DNA from: Streptomyces griseomycini
Lineage (GTDB): Bacteria > Actinomycetota > Actinomycetes > Streptomycetales > Streptomycetaceae
Assembly (NCBI RefSeq): GCF_014203535.1
Contig: NZ_JACHJI010000007.1
Location: forward strand, 1 to 64,000
Length of the DNA stretch: 64,000 nucleotides
Reading direction: 5' to 3'
Shown here: positions 9,935 to 19,143 of the stretch, one piece after another
Layout of the letters: each line of letters starts with the position of its first letter
How positions within the stretch are numbered: the stretch's first letter is position 1
Notes under the pieces: model-generated
Databases searched by the model: none
Seen by the model: the letters and a program-made list of their open reading frames with translations, nothing else
Told to the model about the DNA's origin: nothing
Made by a program: the position numbers and the translations under genes

Positions 9935-10705
9935 GTGACCACCGCACCCCTCGCCGACCGGACCACCGCCGTGGCCGCACGCGCCACGGAGCTGTCGAAG
10001 ATCTACGGCCAGGGCGAGACCCGGGTGGTCGCCCTGGACCGGGTCTCCGTCGACTTCCGGCAGGCCGAGTTCACCGCGATCATGGGGCCCTCCGGCTCCG
10101 GCAAGTCCACGCTGATGCACTGCGTGGCCGGCCTGGACACCTTCTCCTCCGGTTCCGTGCGCATCGGCGAGACGGAGCTGGGCTCGCTGAAGGACAAGCA
10201 GCTGACCAAGCTGCGCCGGGACAAGATCGGGTTCATCTTCCAGGCGTTCAACCTGCTCCCGACGCTGACGGCGCTGGAGAACATCACCCTCCCGATGGAC
10301 ATCGCGGGCCGCAGGCCGGACCGGCAGTGGCTGGACACCGTGATCCAGATGGTCGGCCTGTCGGGCCGGCTGAGCCACCGGCCCGCGCAGCTGTCCGGCG
10401 GTCAGCAGCAGCGGGTGGCCGTGGCCCGGGCGCTGGCCTCCAAGCCGGACATCATCTTCGGTGACGAGCCCACCGGGAACCTCGACTCCCGCTCCGGCGC
10501 CGAGGTCCTGGGCTTCCTGCGCAACTCCGTGCGGGAGCTGGGGCAGACGGTCGTCATGGTGACCCACGACCCGGTGGCCGCCGCCTACGCGGACCGGGTG
10601 GTCTTCCTGGCGGACGGCCGGATCGTGGACGAGGTGCACGGGCCGACGGCCGACTCGGTGCTGGACCGGATGAAGCAGTTCGACGCCAAGGGCCGCACCA
10701 GCTGA
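9935..10705 (+). CDS. ABC transporter ATP-binding protein, MacB/LolD type
   Basis: ATPase of 256 residues with a complete nucleotide-binding domain: Walker A GPSGSGKST, Q-loop FQAFNLLP, signature LSGGQQQR, Walker B IIFGDEPTGNLDS and the switch histidine in VMVTHDP. This sequence type pairs with FtsX-like permeases, which move lipids, peptides or antibiotics or transmit mechanical force rather than import solutes. The start is GTG 9935, with AGGAG 8 nt upstream; an in-frame GTG at 9926 overlaps that ribosome site. The permease gene follows after 65 bp. It closely resembles the minus-strand ATPase at 42250-43038. Confidence 0.93.
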   Translation: MTTAPLADRTTAVAARATELSKIYGQGETRVVALDRVSVDFRQAEFTAIMGPSGSGKSTLMHCVAGLDTFSSGSVRIGETELGSLKDKQLTKLRRDKIGFIFQAFNLLPTLTALENITLPMDIAGRRPDRQWLDTVIQMVGLSGRLSHRPAQLSGGQQQRVAVARALASKPDIIFGDEPTGNLDSRSGAEVLGFLRNSVRELGQTVVMVTHDPVAAAYADRVVFLADGRIVDEVHGPTADSVLDRMKQFDAKGRTS

Positions 10706-10770
10706 CCCGCCCCCTCCCCCCTTCCCCGTTCCGCGCCCTCCCCCGTACGTCTGGACTCGAGAAGACACCC

Positions 10771-13299
10771 ATGTTCCGTACCGCCTTGCGCAACGTGCTC
10801 GCGCACAAGGCCCGGCTCCTGATGACCGTGCTCGCCGTGATGCTCGGCGTGGCCTTCGTGTCGGGGACCCTGGTCTTCACCAACACCATCTCCGACGCCC
10901 TGCAGAAGCAGTCCGCCAAGGGCTTCGACCACGTCGACGTCGCCGTCACGCCCGAGTGGAAGGACGCGAAGGGCGACGAGGTCGGCGAGAGCCAGGAGCT
11001 GACCCGCGCCCTGGTCGACGACAGCGCCCGGGTGCCCGGCGCCGAGCGGGCCGTCGGGGTGGTCACCGGCTTCACCGCCATGGCCGACAAGGACGGCAAG
11101 CTCATCGGCGGCGGCTTCCAGTCGCAGGGCGGCAACTACTGGGGCACCGAGGACCCCCGCTACCCGCTGGTCGAGGGGCACGCGCCGAAGGGCGCGGGCG
11201 AGGTCCTCATCGACTCGAGGACGGCCGAGCGCACCGGCTACGAGGTCGGCGACACCGTACGGCTCTCGATCGACGGCCCCGTCCTGGAGCCGGTCGTCTC
11301 CGGCATCTTCACCACGGACGACGGCAACGTCGCGGCCGGCGGCAGCCTCACGCTGTTCGACACGGCGACCGCGCAGAAGCTGTTCGGCAAGGAGGGCACC
11401 TTCGACGAGATCGCCGTCAAGGCGAAGGACGGCGTCAGCGAGACCGCGCTGCAGGCGCAGCTGGAGAAGGCGCTGCCCTCCGACGTCGTCGAGACCACCA
11501 CCGGGCAGAAGCTCGCCGACGACCAGGCGGAGGCGATCGCCTCCTCGATGAGCGGGCTGAAGCAGGGCCTGCTGGTGTTCGCCGGGATCGCGCTGTTCGT
11601 CGGCACCTTCATCATCGCCAACACCTTCACCATGCTGGTCGCCCAGCGCACCAAGGAGCTGGCGCTGATGCGGGCGGTCGGCGCCTCCCGTCGGCAGGTC
11701 ACGCGGTCGGTGCTGATCGAGGCGTTCGTGGTCGGCGCGGTCGCCGCCGTGGCCGGTCTGGTCGCCGGCGTCGGCATCGGCGTCGGGCTGCGGTCCCTGA
11801 TGGGGACGCTGGACGCGACCGTGCCCGACGGGCCGCTGGTGATCAGCCCGGGCACGATCGGCACCGCGTTCGCCGTCGGCATCCTGGTCACCATGCTCGC
11901 CGCGTGGCTGCCCGGCCGCCGGGCCGCGAAGATCCCGCCGGTGGCGGCGATGGGCTCCGTGCACGCCCAGGCGACCACCAGGTCCCTGGTGCTGCGCAAC
12001 ACGCTGGGCGCGCTGTTCTCGGCGGCCGGTGTCGCGGTGGTCCTCGCGGCCACGACGATGGACGGCTCCGACGGCCAGGCGCCCATGGGGCTCGGCGCGG
12101 TGCTGCTGATCATCGGCGTGTTCATCCTGACCCCGCTGCTGTCCCGTCCGCTGATCGCGGCGGCGGCCCCGGTGCTGCGCCTCTTCGGGGTCTCCGGGAA
12201 GCTGGCCCGGCAGAACTCGGTGCGCAACCCGCGCCGCACCGCGGCGACCGCGTCCGCGCTGATGATCGGGCTCACCCTGATCACCGGGATGACGGTGATG
12301 GCGGGCAGCCTGCAGAAGTCCATCGACAAGATGGCGGCCGCCGCGATCGAGGCGGACTACGTGGTCTCGATGGCGAACGGCAACGGGCTCTCGCCGGACG
12401 TCGAGCGGCGGCTGAAGGAGGCCGGTGACGTCACCGCCACCAGCCCGATGCGCAACGCGCCCTCCCGCATCGACGGCGAGACCGAGTTCCTGACCGGTGT
12501 CGACGGCTCCACGATCGGCGGGCTGACCGAGCTGAAGGTCGAGGACGGCGCCTTCGAGGTCGGCGGCGCGCGGGTGGTCGTGGACCGGGACACGGCCGAG
12601 TCGTACGGCTGGAAGGCCGGCTCGGACTTCACCGTCGCCTACGAGGACGGCGAGAAGCAGGAGCTGACGGTCGCCGGCGTCTACGAGGCCAACGAGATGA
12701 TCCGCGGCATCATGGTCGACACCGCGACCCTCGCCCCGCACACCGCGGAGCCGGCCGACATGCTGGTCTTGGTGAAGACCTCCGACGGCGCCTCCGACGC
12801 GGTGAAGGACCGGCTGGAGAAGGCCCTCGGCACCAACCCCGCGATCAAGGTCCAGGACAAGCAGGACCTCTCCAACGAGATCGCGAAGATGTTCACCCTG
12901 ATCCTGAACATGGTCTACGGCCTGCTGGCCATGGCGGTGATCGTCGCGGTCCTCGGCGTGATCAACACCCTGGCCATGTCGGTGTTCGAGCGCTCGCAGG
13001 AGATCGGCATGCTGCGCGCGATCGGCCTGGACCGCAAGGGCGTCAAGCGGATGGTCCGTCTGGAGTCCCTGGTGATCTCCCTGTTCGGCGGGGTGCTCGG
13101 CATCGGCCTGGGCGTGTTCTTCGGCTGGGCCGCCGGCCAGCTGCTGGGCACGAGGATGGCCACGTACGAGCTGGTCCTGCCGTGGGGCCGGATGGTGGTC
13201 TTCCTGCTGCTGGCCGCGGCGGTGGGCGTCCTGGCGGCGCTGTGGCCGGCCCGGCGGGCGGCACGGCTGAACATGCTGCAGGCGATCAAGGCCGAGTAG
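10771..13299 (+). CDS. ABC transporter permease, FtsX/MacB type
   Basis: Permease of 842 residues with the usual duplicated layout. There is an N-terminal membrane helix (about 16-38), a large extracytoplasmic domain, three helices carrying the FtsX signature near residues 260-390 (with AQRTKELALMRAVGASRRQV), further helices, a second extracytoplasmic domain, and a C-terminal FtsX block with SVFERSQEIGMLRAIG. It forms a transporter with the preceding ATPase. The substrate is unknown. The start at ATG 10771 is preceded by a weak GAGAAGA. A perfect hairpin at 13317-13349 ends the unit. It is paralogous to the permease at 39674-42253. No two-component system adjoins it, although such transporters often have one. 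Confidence 0.92.
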   Translation: MFRTALRNVLAHKARLLMTVLAVMLGVAFVSGTLVFTNTISDALQKQSAKGFDHVDVAVTPEWKDAKGDEVGESQELTRALVDDSARVPGAERAVGVVTGFTAMADKDGKLIGGGFQSQGGNYWGTEDPRYPLVEGHAPKGAGEVLIDSRTAERTGYEVGDTVRLSIDGPVLEPVVSGIFTTDDGNVAAGGSLTLFDTATAQKLFGKEGTFDEIAVKAKDGVSETALQAQLEKALPSDVVETTTGQKLADDQAEAIASSMSGLKQGLLVFAGIALFVGTFIIANTFTMLVAQRTKELALMRAVGASRRQVTRSVLIEAFVVGAVAAVAGLVAGVGIGVGLRSLMGTLDATVPDGPLVISPGTIGTAFAVGILVTMLAAWLPGRRAAKIPPVAAMGSVHAQATTRSLVLRNTLGALFSAAGVAVVLAATTMDGSDGQAPMGLGAVLLIIGVFILTPLLSRPLIAAAAPVLRLFGVSGKLARQNSVRNPRRTAATASALMIGLTLITGMTVMAGSLQKSIDKMAAAAIEADYVVSMANGNGLSPDVERRLKEAGDVTATSPMRNAPSRIDGETEFLTGVDGSTIGGLTELKVEDGAFEVGGARVVVDRDTAESYGWKAGSDFTVAYEDGEKQELTVAGVYEANEMIRGIMVDTATLAPHTAEPADMLVLVKTSDGASDAVKDRLEKALGTNPAIKVQDKQDLSNEIAKMFTLILNMVYGLLAMAVIVAVLGVINTLAMSVFERSQEIGMLRAIGLDRKGVKRMVRLESLVISLFGGVLGIGLGVFFGWAAGQLLGTRMATYELVLPWGRMVVFLLLAAAVGVLAALWPARRAARLNMLQAIKAE

Positions 13300-13316
13300 G
13301 CGTACGGCGAAGGGCG

Positions 13317-13349
13317 CGGGCCCCGTTCCGGTGGACGGAACGGGGCCCG
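13317..13349. terminator. Bidirectional terminator hairpin
   Basis: Perfect 13-bp inverted repeat (13317-13329 and 13337-13349) with a 7-nt loop, between the convergent permease and cyclopropane synthase genes. Confidence 0.85.
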
Positions 13350-13377
13350 TCGTCGTGTCCGGGCGCGTGCCGCGCCG

Positions 13378-14673
13378 TCAGTTCCAGGTGCGGGTGCGCA
13401 GGGGGAGGCCGGAGGCACCGGACTCGGGGGTCCTCACGGCGAGGACCTGGTTGACGCCGATGCGGTTGTGTTCGAAGGCGAGCGCGGAGGCGGCCATGTA
13501 CAGCAGCCAGACGCGGGCCCGGCCGGGGCCGGCGAGGCTCACCGCGCGGTCCCAGCCGGCCTCCAGGTTCGCCACCCAGCGGCGCAGGGTGAGCGCGTAG
13601 TGCTCACGGATCGACTCGACGTCGCGCACCTCGAACCCGGAGCGCTCCAGCAGGGACACCGTGGTGCCCAGCGGGGCGAGTTCGCCGTCGGGGAAGACGT
13701 AGGCGTCCATGAACGGGTTCAGGCGGTACGACGACTCGTCCCGCTGCGGGCGTCGGCCGATCTGGTGGTTCAGCAGCCGTCCGCCCGGCTTGAGGAGGCG
13801 GTGCAGGGCGGTGGCGTACTCCAGGTAGCGGTCGGACCCGACGTGCTCGGCCATGCCGATGGAGGAGACGGCGTCGTACGGCCCGTCCGTGACGTCCCGG
13901 TAGTCCTGTACGCGGATGTCGACGCGGTCGGCCAGCCCCTCGTCGGCGACGCGCTTGCGGGCGTAGGCGGCCTGCTCCTGGGAGAGGGTGACGCCGACGA
14001 CGTCCACGCCGTGGTCGCGGGCGGCGTGGACGGCCATGGAGCCCCAGCCGCAGCCGACGTCCAGCAGGCGCTGACCGGGTTTCAGGGCGAGTTTGCGGGC
14101 GACCAGTTCGAGTTTGTCGCGCTGGGCCTGTTCGAGGGTGCCCTGCGGGGGCGGGACCGGCCAGTAGGCGCAGGAGTACACCATGGACGGGCCGAGGACG
14201 AGTTCGTAGAAGTCGTTGCCGACGTCGTAGTGGTGGCTGATGGCGCGCCGGTCGCTGTGCTTGGTGTGCAGCCCGCGGCGGGGCCGGCGGGCCTCCTCCG
14301 GGGGCGGGGCGGGCGGGAGCGGGGGGCCGGCGATCAGGAGGAGCCCGCGGACGGCGGCGCGGAACTCCGGGTCGCGCAGGGACCGGGCGAGGGTGGGTGC
14401 GTCGTCGCGCTCCCAGATCAGGCCGGAGAGCAGGTCGATGGCGGTGTACAGGTCGCCGTCGATCGCGAGGTCGCCGGCCACCCAGGCACGGGCGAGGCCG
14501 AGTTCGCCCGGCTTCCACAGCAGGTGGCGCAGGGCGCGCCGGTTGCGGACGACCAGGGTCGGCGCACCCGGGGGGCCGGCCTGCGAGCCGTCCCAGGCGC
14601 GGACGCGCAGGGGGAGGGGTGTGCCCAGCAACTGTTCGACAAGGCCCTTCAGCCGGGGCGCGGCGTCTGCCAT
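13378..14673 (-). CDS. cfa: Cyclopropane-fatty-acyl-phospholipid synthase family methyltransferase
   Basis: SAM-dependent enzyme of 431 residues that would add a methylene (or methyl) group across double bonds of phospholipid acyl chains. The N-terminal 130 residues match the CFA accessory domain. The methyltransferase core shows SDRRAISHHYDVGNDFYELVLG, the SAM-binding loop LLDVGCGWGSMA, and SSIGMAEHVG, all typical of CFA synthases. The start at ATG 14673 has GGAGG 8 nt upstream. It is convergent with the ABC permease and in line with, but well separated from, ndh upstream. It could instead make methyl-branched or cyclopropane variants; sequence alone does not settle the product. Confidence 0.9.
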   Translation of the reverse strand: MADAAPRLKGLVEQLLGTPLPLRVRAWDGSQAGPPGAPTLVVRNRRALRHLLWKPGELGLARAWVAGDLAIDGDLYTAIDLLSGLIWERDDAPTLARSLRDPEFRAAVRGLLLIAGPPLPPAPPPEEARRPRRGLHTKHSDRRAISHHYDVGNDFYELVLGPSMVYSCAYWPVPPPQGTLEQAQRDKLELVARKLALKPGQRLLDVGCGWGSMAVHAARDHGVDVVGVTLSQEQAAYARKRVADEGLADRVDIRVQDYRDVTDGPYDAVSSIGMAEHVGSDRYLEYATALHRLLKPGGRLLNHQIGRRPQRDESSYRLNPFMDAYVFPDGELAPLGTTVSLLERSGFEVRDVESIREHYALTLRRWVANLEAGWDRAVSLAGPGRARVWLLYMAASALAFEHNRIGVNQVLAVRTPESGASGLPLRTRTWN

Positions 14674-15131
14674 GGTGTGCACCTCCGATAGGGGTCTCCC
14701 CTGCTCGAGCGAAGTCGGGAGCTCGGGGAAGGAGAATCCCGGAATGTCGCCACCACGTAAACACCTGCGGGGCCGGTTGGCAGTCCCCGGCGCGCGCCGG
14801 GACCGGGCAAAGCGCCACCGCGGGGGACGGGGGTTCACTCCCCCGGCGCGCACACGTCCCCGGGGCTCCGCCCCGGACCCCCGGCAGAGCTCCCCGTCCC
14901 GACAGGCCCCGTCAGGCCCCCGGCGGGCCGCCTCCGCACTCCGGCGGGCTCCCCGCAGCCCGCCGGACCCCGTCCCGCATCCCCGTCGGGTCCCGGCCGA
15001 GTGCCGCGCCGTCCGGTTGCGGGGCCCTCCCCTCCACCGCCGCGTCCCGCCCGGGGACGCCGAAGGGGCCGCCCGCACCACGGATGGCGGGCGGCCCCTT
15101 CGGGGTGTTCAGTGGCCGGAGGTGCCGGGGG
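14674..15131. other. Intergenic stretch with GC-rich palindromes
   Basis: No gene is supported in this 458-bp gap. It holds an imperfect palindromic element at about 14695-14735 (CTGCTCGAGCG next to GGGAGCTCGGGG) and a hairpin at 14860-14876 with arms CCGGGGC/GCCCCGG. Both look like short dispersed intergenic repeats seen in Streptomyces genomes. The ndh terminator lies at 15061-15102. Confidence 0.5.
15061..15102 (-). terminator. ndh terminator
   Basis: Perfect 16-bp inverted repeat (15061-15076 and 15087-15102), 10-nt loop, 30 bases beyond the ndh stop codon on the minus strand. Confidence 0.8.
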
Positions 15132-16520
15132 TCAGGAGGCCTTGGCCTTCTCCTCGGTCTTCTCCTGCTTGGCCGCGGGCACCGGCGCCGGCTTCGCGGC
15201 CTCGTAGAACTCCTCGCGCGGGGACTCGATCGCGCCGAGCGACACGACCTCGCGCTTGAGGAACATGCCGAGGGTCCAGTCGGCGAAGACGCGGATCTTG
15301 CGGTTCCAGGTCGGCATCGCCATGCCGTGGTAACCACGGTGCATGTACCAGGCGAGACGGCCCTTGAGCTTGATCTTCATCTTGCCCATGACGATCATCG
15401 CCACGCCCTTGTGCAGGCCGAGGCCCGCCACCGCGCCCTTGTTGGCGTGGCTGTACTCCTTCTGCGGGAAGCCCCGCATGCCGGAGACCACGTTGTCGCC
15501 GAGGACCTTGGCCTGGCGCAGCGCGTGCTGGGCGTTCGGCGGGCACCAGGCGTTCTCGTTGCCGGCCTTGCGGCCCACGAGGTCCGGCACCTGGGCGTTG
15601 TCGCCCGCGGCCCAGATGTAGTCCGTGCCCTTCACCTGGAGCGTGGGCTCGGTGTCGACGTGGCCGCGCGGGCCGAGCGGGAGGCCGAAGCGGGCCAGGG
15701 CCGGGTTCGGCTTGACGCCCGCCGTCCACACGATGGTGTTGGAGTCGACCTCGAGGCCGTTCTTCAGCACCACGTGGCCGTCGACGCAGGAGTCCATCGA
15801 CGTGGACAGGTAGACCTCGACACCGCGGCTCTCGAGGTGCTCCTTGCCGTACTGGCCGAGCTTGGGACCGACCTCGGGGAGGATCTTGTCGGCGGCGTCG
15901 ACGAGTATGAAGCGCATGTCCTCGCGGGACACGTTCTTGTAGTACTTGGCCGCGTCCCGGGCCATGTCCTCGACCTCACCGATGGTCTCCGCGCCGGCGA
16001 AGCCGCCGCCGACGAAGACGAAGGTGAGCGCCTTGCGCCGGATCTCCTCGTCCGTGGTGGAGTCGGCCTTGTCGAGCTGCTCGAGGACGTGGTTGCGCAG
16101 GCCGATGGCCTCCTCGATGCCCTTCATGCCGATGCCCTGCTCGGCGAGGCCGGGGATCGGGAAGGTGCGGGAGACCGCGCCCATGGCGATCACCAGGTAG
16201 TCGAAGGGCAGCTCGTACGACTCGCCGCTCAGCGGGGCGATCGTGGCGACCTTGCGGTCCTGGTCGATGGTGGTGACCCGGCCGGTGAGGACCTCCGCCT
16301 TGGGAAGCACGCGTCGCAGCGGGACGACGACGTGCCGGGGGGAGATGCTGCCGGCGGCGGCTTCGGGGAGGAAGGGCTGGTAGGTCATGTACGACCGCGG
16401 GTCGACGACGGTGACGGTCGCCTCGCCGTAACGCATCTTCTTCTGGATGCGCCGAGCTGCGTACAGGCCTACGTACCCACCGCCTACTACGAGGATCCTG
16501 GGACGCTCCGTGGTGCTCAT
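15132..16520 (-). CDS. ndh: Type II NADH:quinone dehydrogenase
   Basis: Single-subunit, non-proton-pumping NADH dehydrogenase of 462 residues, peripheral at the inner face of the membrane, passing electrons from NADH through FAD to menaquinone. There are two Rossmann motifs: ILVVGGGYVGLYAA near residue 10 for FAD and FVFVGGGFAGAE near 175 for NADH. The TYQPFLPEAAAG segment and the late AAGDNAQVPD FAD-binding motif are also typical. The C-terminal part has the amphipathic region expected for membrane contact and a Lys/Ala/Glu-rich tail. The start at ATG 16520 has only a weak ribosome site. A Rex-type operator lies about 320 bp upstream, consistent with control by NADH/NAD+ balance. Confidence 0.92.
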   Translation of the reverse strand: MSTTERPRILVVGGGYVGLYAARRIQKKMRYGEATVTVVDPRSYMTYQPFLPEAAAGSISPRHVVVPLRRVLPKAEVLTGRVTTIDQDRKVATIAPLSGESYELPFDYLVIAMGAVSRTFPIPGLAEQGIGMKGIEEAIGLRNHVLEQLDKADSTTDEEIRRKALTFVFVGGGFAGAETIGEVEDMARDAAKYYKNVSREDMRFILVDAADKILPEVGPKLGQYGKEHLESRGVEVYLSTSMDSCVDGHVVLKNGLEVDSNTIVWTAGVKPNPALARFGLPLGPRGHVDTEPTLQVKGTDYIWAAGDNAQVPDLVGRKAGNENAWCPPNAQHALRQAKVLGDNVVSGMRGFPQKEYSHANKGAVAGLGLHKGVAMIVMGKMKIKLKGRLAWYMHRGYHGMAMPTWNRKIRVFADWTLGMFLKREVVSLGAIESPREEFYEAAKPAPVPAAKQEKTEEKAKAS

Positions 16521-16838
16521 GCCATCGAGTATCCACCCGTCCCAGGGGGGTGGTTCGTGCGCCCCTTCACAAGCTTGCACAGGGCCTGTGCTACACTCCC
16601 GCGCTTTTGTGATCCACGCCATGGCGCTCCACGGGAACCGGAGCACCTCGCACTCCGTTGTCAATGCCGCGTGAGCTGCCTCTCTGGCAGGTCGAGCGGG
16701 ATGTGAGGCCGACCGTCGCCACCTCGGGGCGACCACCCGGAAGGCCCTCTCCGACGCCTTCTGAACGTGTTCAAAGGGGTGTTGAGCCCCCGAAAGGGTC
16801 AATGCCACTCAGTTCTTCGCCCCTCGGGGGCCAATTCC

Positions 16839-16856
16839 TTGTGAAGAACTTCACGA
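16839..16856. promoter_or_regulatory. Rex-type redox operator upstream of ndh
   Basis: TTGTGAAGAACTTCACGA matches the Rex consensus TTGTGAA-N4-TTCACAA at 13 of 14 specified bases. It is in the 466-bp gap before ndh, 319 bp from the start codon, so a long leader would be needed. A minus-strand TTGACA at 16664-16659 may belong to a second promoter nearer the gene. I saw no gene in the gap. Confidence 0.6.
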
Positions 16857-16865
16857 ACTTTCCCG

Positions 16866-16890
16866 GCGGGGTCCGGCCGAGGGGCCCCGC
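16866..16890 (-). terminator. Possible ppx terminator
   Basis: A 9-bp stem (16866-16874 with 16882-16890, one G-T pair) lies about 95 bases downstream of the ppx stop codon on the minus strand. Confidence 0.4.
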
Positions 16891-16986
16891 GGAGCCCCTC
16901 GAAGCCCTCCGGAGCCCGCTCAAACGCCGTCCGGGCCGCTCAGCGGAGTGCCCGGCGGAACGCCCCTGACCGGCGGCGAAGGAGGC

Positions 16987-17928
16987 CTAGGCCACGGACC
17001 AGGCGATGCCGTCCAGGATGTCGTGCTCGCTGACCACGACCTCCGCCGCGCCGATCCGCTCCATGATCGACAGGAGGACGAGGGCCCCGGCGCCGATCAC
17101 GTCGACCCGGCCCGGATGCATGGAGGGCACCGCCGCGCGCTCGGCGTGGGTGGAGCGCAGCAGCCAGTCGGTGATCTCGCGGACGCGGTCGCGGGAGATC
17201 CGGGAGTGGTGGATGGCCGTCGAGTCGTACTCGGGCAGGTCCTGCGCGATCGCCGACACGGTCGTGACGGAGCCCGCCAGGCCGACCAGGGTGTGCGCCT
17301 CGCGCAGCGGGACCGTCTCCTCGGCGCGGTCGAGGGCGGCCTCGATGTCGGCGCGCATCGCCGCGATCTGCTCCTCGGTCGGCGGGTCCGTCACGGCCCC
17401 GTCCCGCACCAGGTGCCGCTCGGTCATCCGTACGCAGCCCACGTCGACGGAGCGGGCGGCGCGGACGTGGTCGTCCCCGACGACGAACTCGGTCGAGCCG
17501 CCGCCGATGTCCACGACCAGGAACGGGCGGCGCAGGTCCGCGCGTCCCGCCAGTTCCCTGGTGGCGCCGGTGAAGGAGAACTCGGCCTCCTGGTCGCCGG
17601 TGATGACCTCGGGCTCCACGCCCAGGATGTCCAGCACCCCGCGCACGAACTCGTCCCGGTTCTCGGCGTCGCGGGAGGCGGAGGTGGCGACGAAGCGGAG
17701 GCGTTCCGCGCCGTGCCTCTCGATGACCTTCGCGTACTCGCGGCAGGCGGCGAAGGTGCGCTCCAGCGCCTCGGGGGCCAGCCGGCCCGTGCGGTCGACG
17801 CCCTGGCCGAGCCGCACGATCGTCATCCGCCGGTCCAGGTCGGTCAGTTCCCCCGTCCCCGGGTCGGCGTCGGCCACCAGGAGCCGGATGGAGTTCGTAC
17901 CGCAGTCGACGGCGGCGACCCGGGTCAC
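16987..17928 (-). CDS. ppx: Ppx/GppA-family exopolyphosphatase
   Basis: Phosphatase of 313 residues of the sugar-kinase/actin fold that degrades inorganic polyphosphate or pppGpp. The N-terminal phosphate loop is VAAVDCGTNSIRLLVAD, a second is VVDIGGGSTEFV near residue 140, and a third glycine-rich block VGLAGSVTT is near 222. The length matches short actinobacterial Ppx proteins that lack the C-terminal extensions of the E. coli enzyme. The GTG start at 17928 has GGAGG 7 nt upstream and overlaps the stop of the DUF501 gene as GTGA, which indicates translational coupling. Substrate preference between polyphosphate and pppGpp is not visible. Confidence 0.88.
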   Translation of the reverse strand: MTRVAAVDCGTNSIRLLVADADPGTGELTDLDRRMTIVRLGQGVDRTGRLAPEALERTFAACREYAKVIERHGAERLRFVATSASRDAENRDEFVRGVLDILGVEPEVITGDQEAEFSFTGATRELAGRADLRRPFLVVDIGGGSTEFVVGDDHVRAARSVDVGCVRMTERHLVRDGAVTDPPTEEQIAAMRADIEAALDRAEETVPLREAHTLVGLAGSVTTVSAIAQDLPEYDSTAIHHSRISRDRVREITDWLLRSTHAERAAVPSMHPGRVDVIGAGALVLLSIMERIGAAEVVVSEHDILDGIAWSVA

Positions 17929-18515
17929 TGGTCGTCCTCCTTCACGGGAAGCGTCACGCAGGCGCCCTTGCGCCACCACTGGGGCAGCATCGCCAGCGCC
18001 TCGTCGCCCAGCGGGTTGACCCCGGGGCCGGCGGCCAGCGAGTGGGCGACCAGGACGTGCAGGCACTTCACCCGGTCCGGCATGCCGCCCGCGCTCGGGA
18101 AGTTCTTCAGCTCCTCGATCTCGTCGCGGCGCCGGACGTAGTCCTCGTGCGCCGCGCGGTACGCGGCGGCCAGCTCCGGGTCGGTGCCCAGCCGCTCCGT
18201 CATCTCCTTCATCACGCCGTTGGCCTCCAGCGTCCCGATCGCGGAGTTCGCCTTCGGGCAGGTGAGGTAGTACAGCGTCGGGAAGGGGGTGCCGTCGGGC
18301 AGCCTGGGCGCGGTCTCCACGACGTCCGGCTGCCCGCAGGGGCAGCGGTGCGCGATGGCGCGCAGCCCGCGCGGGGGGCGGCCGAGCTGCTGCTTGAAGG
18401 CCTCGACGTCCGCGTCGGTGGGCTCGGTGCGCGGGGGCGTGGGCAGTTCGAACAGTGCCAGCGCGGAGGGCTGTCCGTCGGGGGTGGTGGCCGGGCGGCG
18501 GGCGGGCGTTTCCAT
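17925..18515 (-). CDS. DUF501-family protein
   Basis: The 196-residue product matches the DUF501 family, whose function is unknown and which commonly sits between divIC and ppx in actinobacteria. Visible blocks are LGRPPRGLRAIAHRCPCG, PTLYYLTCP and a C-terminal MPDRVKCLHVLVAHSLA. The paired cysteines (CPCG, LTCP, VKCLH) are conserved-looking. I chose ATG 18515; a GTG at 18548 overlapping the divIC stop as GTGA would add 11 residues but lacks a ribosome site. The gene is the middle member of divIC-DUF501-ppx, so the three are probably co-transcribed. Confidence 0.88.
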   Translation of the reverse strand: METPARRPATTPDGQPSALALFELPTPPRTEPTDADVEAFKQQLGRPPRGLRAIAHRCPCGQPDVVETAPRLPDGTPFPTLYYLTCPKANSAIGTLEANGVMKEMTERLGTDPELAAAYRAAHEDYVRRRDEIEELKNFPSAGGMPDRVKCLHVLVAHSLAAGPGVNPLGDEALAMLPQWWRKGACVTLPVKEDDQ

Positions 18516-18544
18516 ACGTGTCTTTCTGCGGCTTCCAACAGGGG

Positions 18545-19021
18545 TCACTGGTCGGCGGCGTCGGCCTTGTCGACGCCGTCCCAGACGTTCGAGTACCAGG
18601 GGCGGTCCGCCGCCCCCAGGTCGGTGCGCGACTTCGTGGCCGTGCCCGGGTCGACGACGATGTAGCCGGTCTCGCCGGGCATGACGTAGTGCAGCCGCCG
18701 GCGGATCTCCTGCTCGGCGTAGGCGTCGTCCTGCCAGCGCGCCTTCAGGTCGCGCAGCTGTTCGACGCGCTCCCGGGCCTCCTCCTGCTCCTGCTGGAGG
18801 TCGGCGATCTCGGCGCGCTGGGAGACGTACTGCCGCATGGGATAGGCGAGGGCCACGATCAGCGAGCAGACCACCAGGGCGAGCAGGGCGGCCCGGCCGG
18901 TCAGCCGGGAGCGGCGGGCCTGGCGCTTGGTCTGCGAGCGGTAGACCCGGGCCGCGGTCTGCTCACCGATCAGCCGGATCCTGGTCGCGGTGGAGAAACG
19001 GTCCCGGTCCTTCACGGCCAT
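18545..19021 (-). CDS. divIC: Septum formation initiator, DivIC/FtsB-like
   Basis: Bitopic division protein of 158 residues. A basic cytoplasmic N-terminus of about 42 residues is followed by one membrane helix (about 43-61), a short extracytoplasmic coiled coil rich in Gln/Glu/Arg (about 65-95), and the family-type tail RRRLHYVMPGETGYIV. DivIC/FtsB proteins bridge FtsL and FtsQ in the divisome; in Streptomyces they matter most for sporulation septa. The start at ATG 19021 has GGAGG 8 nt upstream. Its place just downstream of eno and before DUF501 and ppx is typical of actinobacteria. Confidence 0.9.
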   Translation of the reverse strand: MAVKDRDRFSTATRIRLIGEQTAARVYRSQTKRQARRSRLTGRAALLALVVCSLIVALAYPMRQYVSQRAEIADLQQEQEEARERVEQLRDLKARWQDDAYAEQEIRRRLHYVMPGETGYIVVDPGTATKSRTDLGAADRPWYSNVWDGVDKADAADQ

Positions 19022-19070
19022 GTCCCCCGCCTCCCGTTCGCCTTCGTCCCTGTTCGCGCGTGTTCATACG

Positions 19071-19119
19071 TGCGTACGTCCCCGCACACGGTACGGGACC
19101 GAGTACGGGGACGTACGTA
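19071..19119 (-). terminator. Hairpin between eno and divIC
   Basis: A long stem of about 14 bp (19071-19084 with 19106-19119, one G-T pair) lies just beyond the eno stop codon on the minus strand. Confidence 0.6.
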
Positions 19120-19143
19120 CGACGCTTCCTACGGGTGCGGAGC

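Noticed and set aside
14674..15060. Possible small genes or an RNA gene in the cfa-ndh gap
   Set aside because: Only GC-rich hairpins; no codon signal or tRNA-like structure.
16621..16674. 17-codon reading frame before ndh as a leader peptide
   Set aside because: It is on the opposite strand to ndh, has no ribosome site and no attenuator-like structure follows.
16762..16773. TGAACGTGTTCA as an operator
   Set aside because: Short arms, and the nearby Rex-like site explains the region better.
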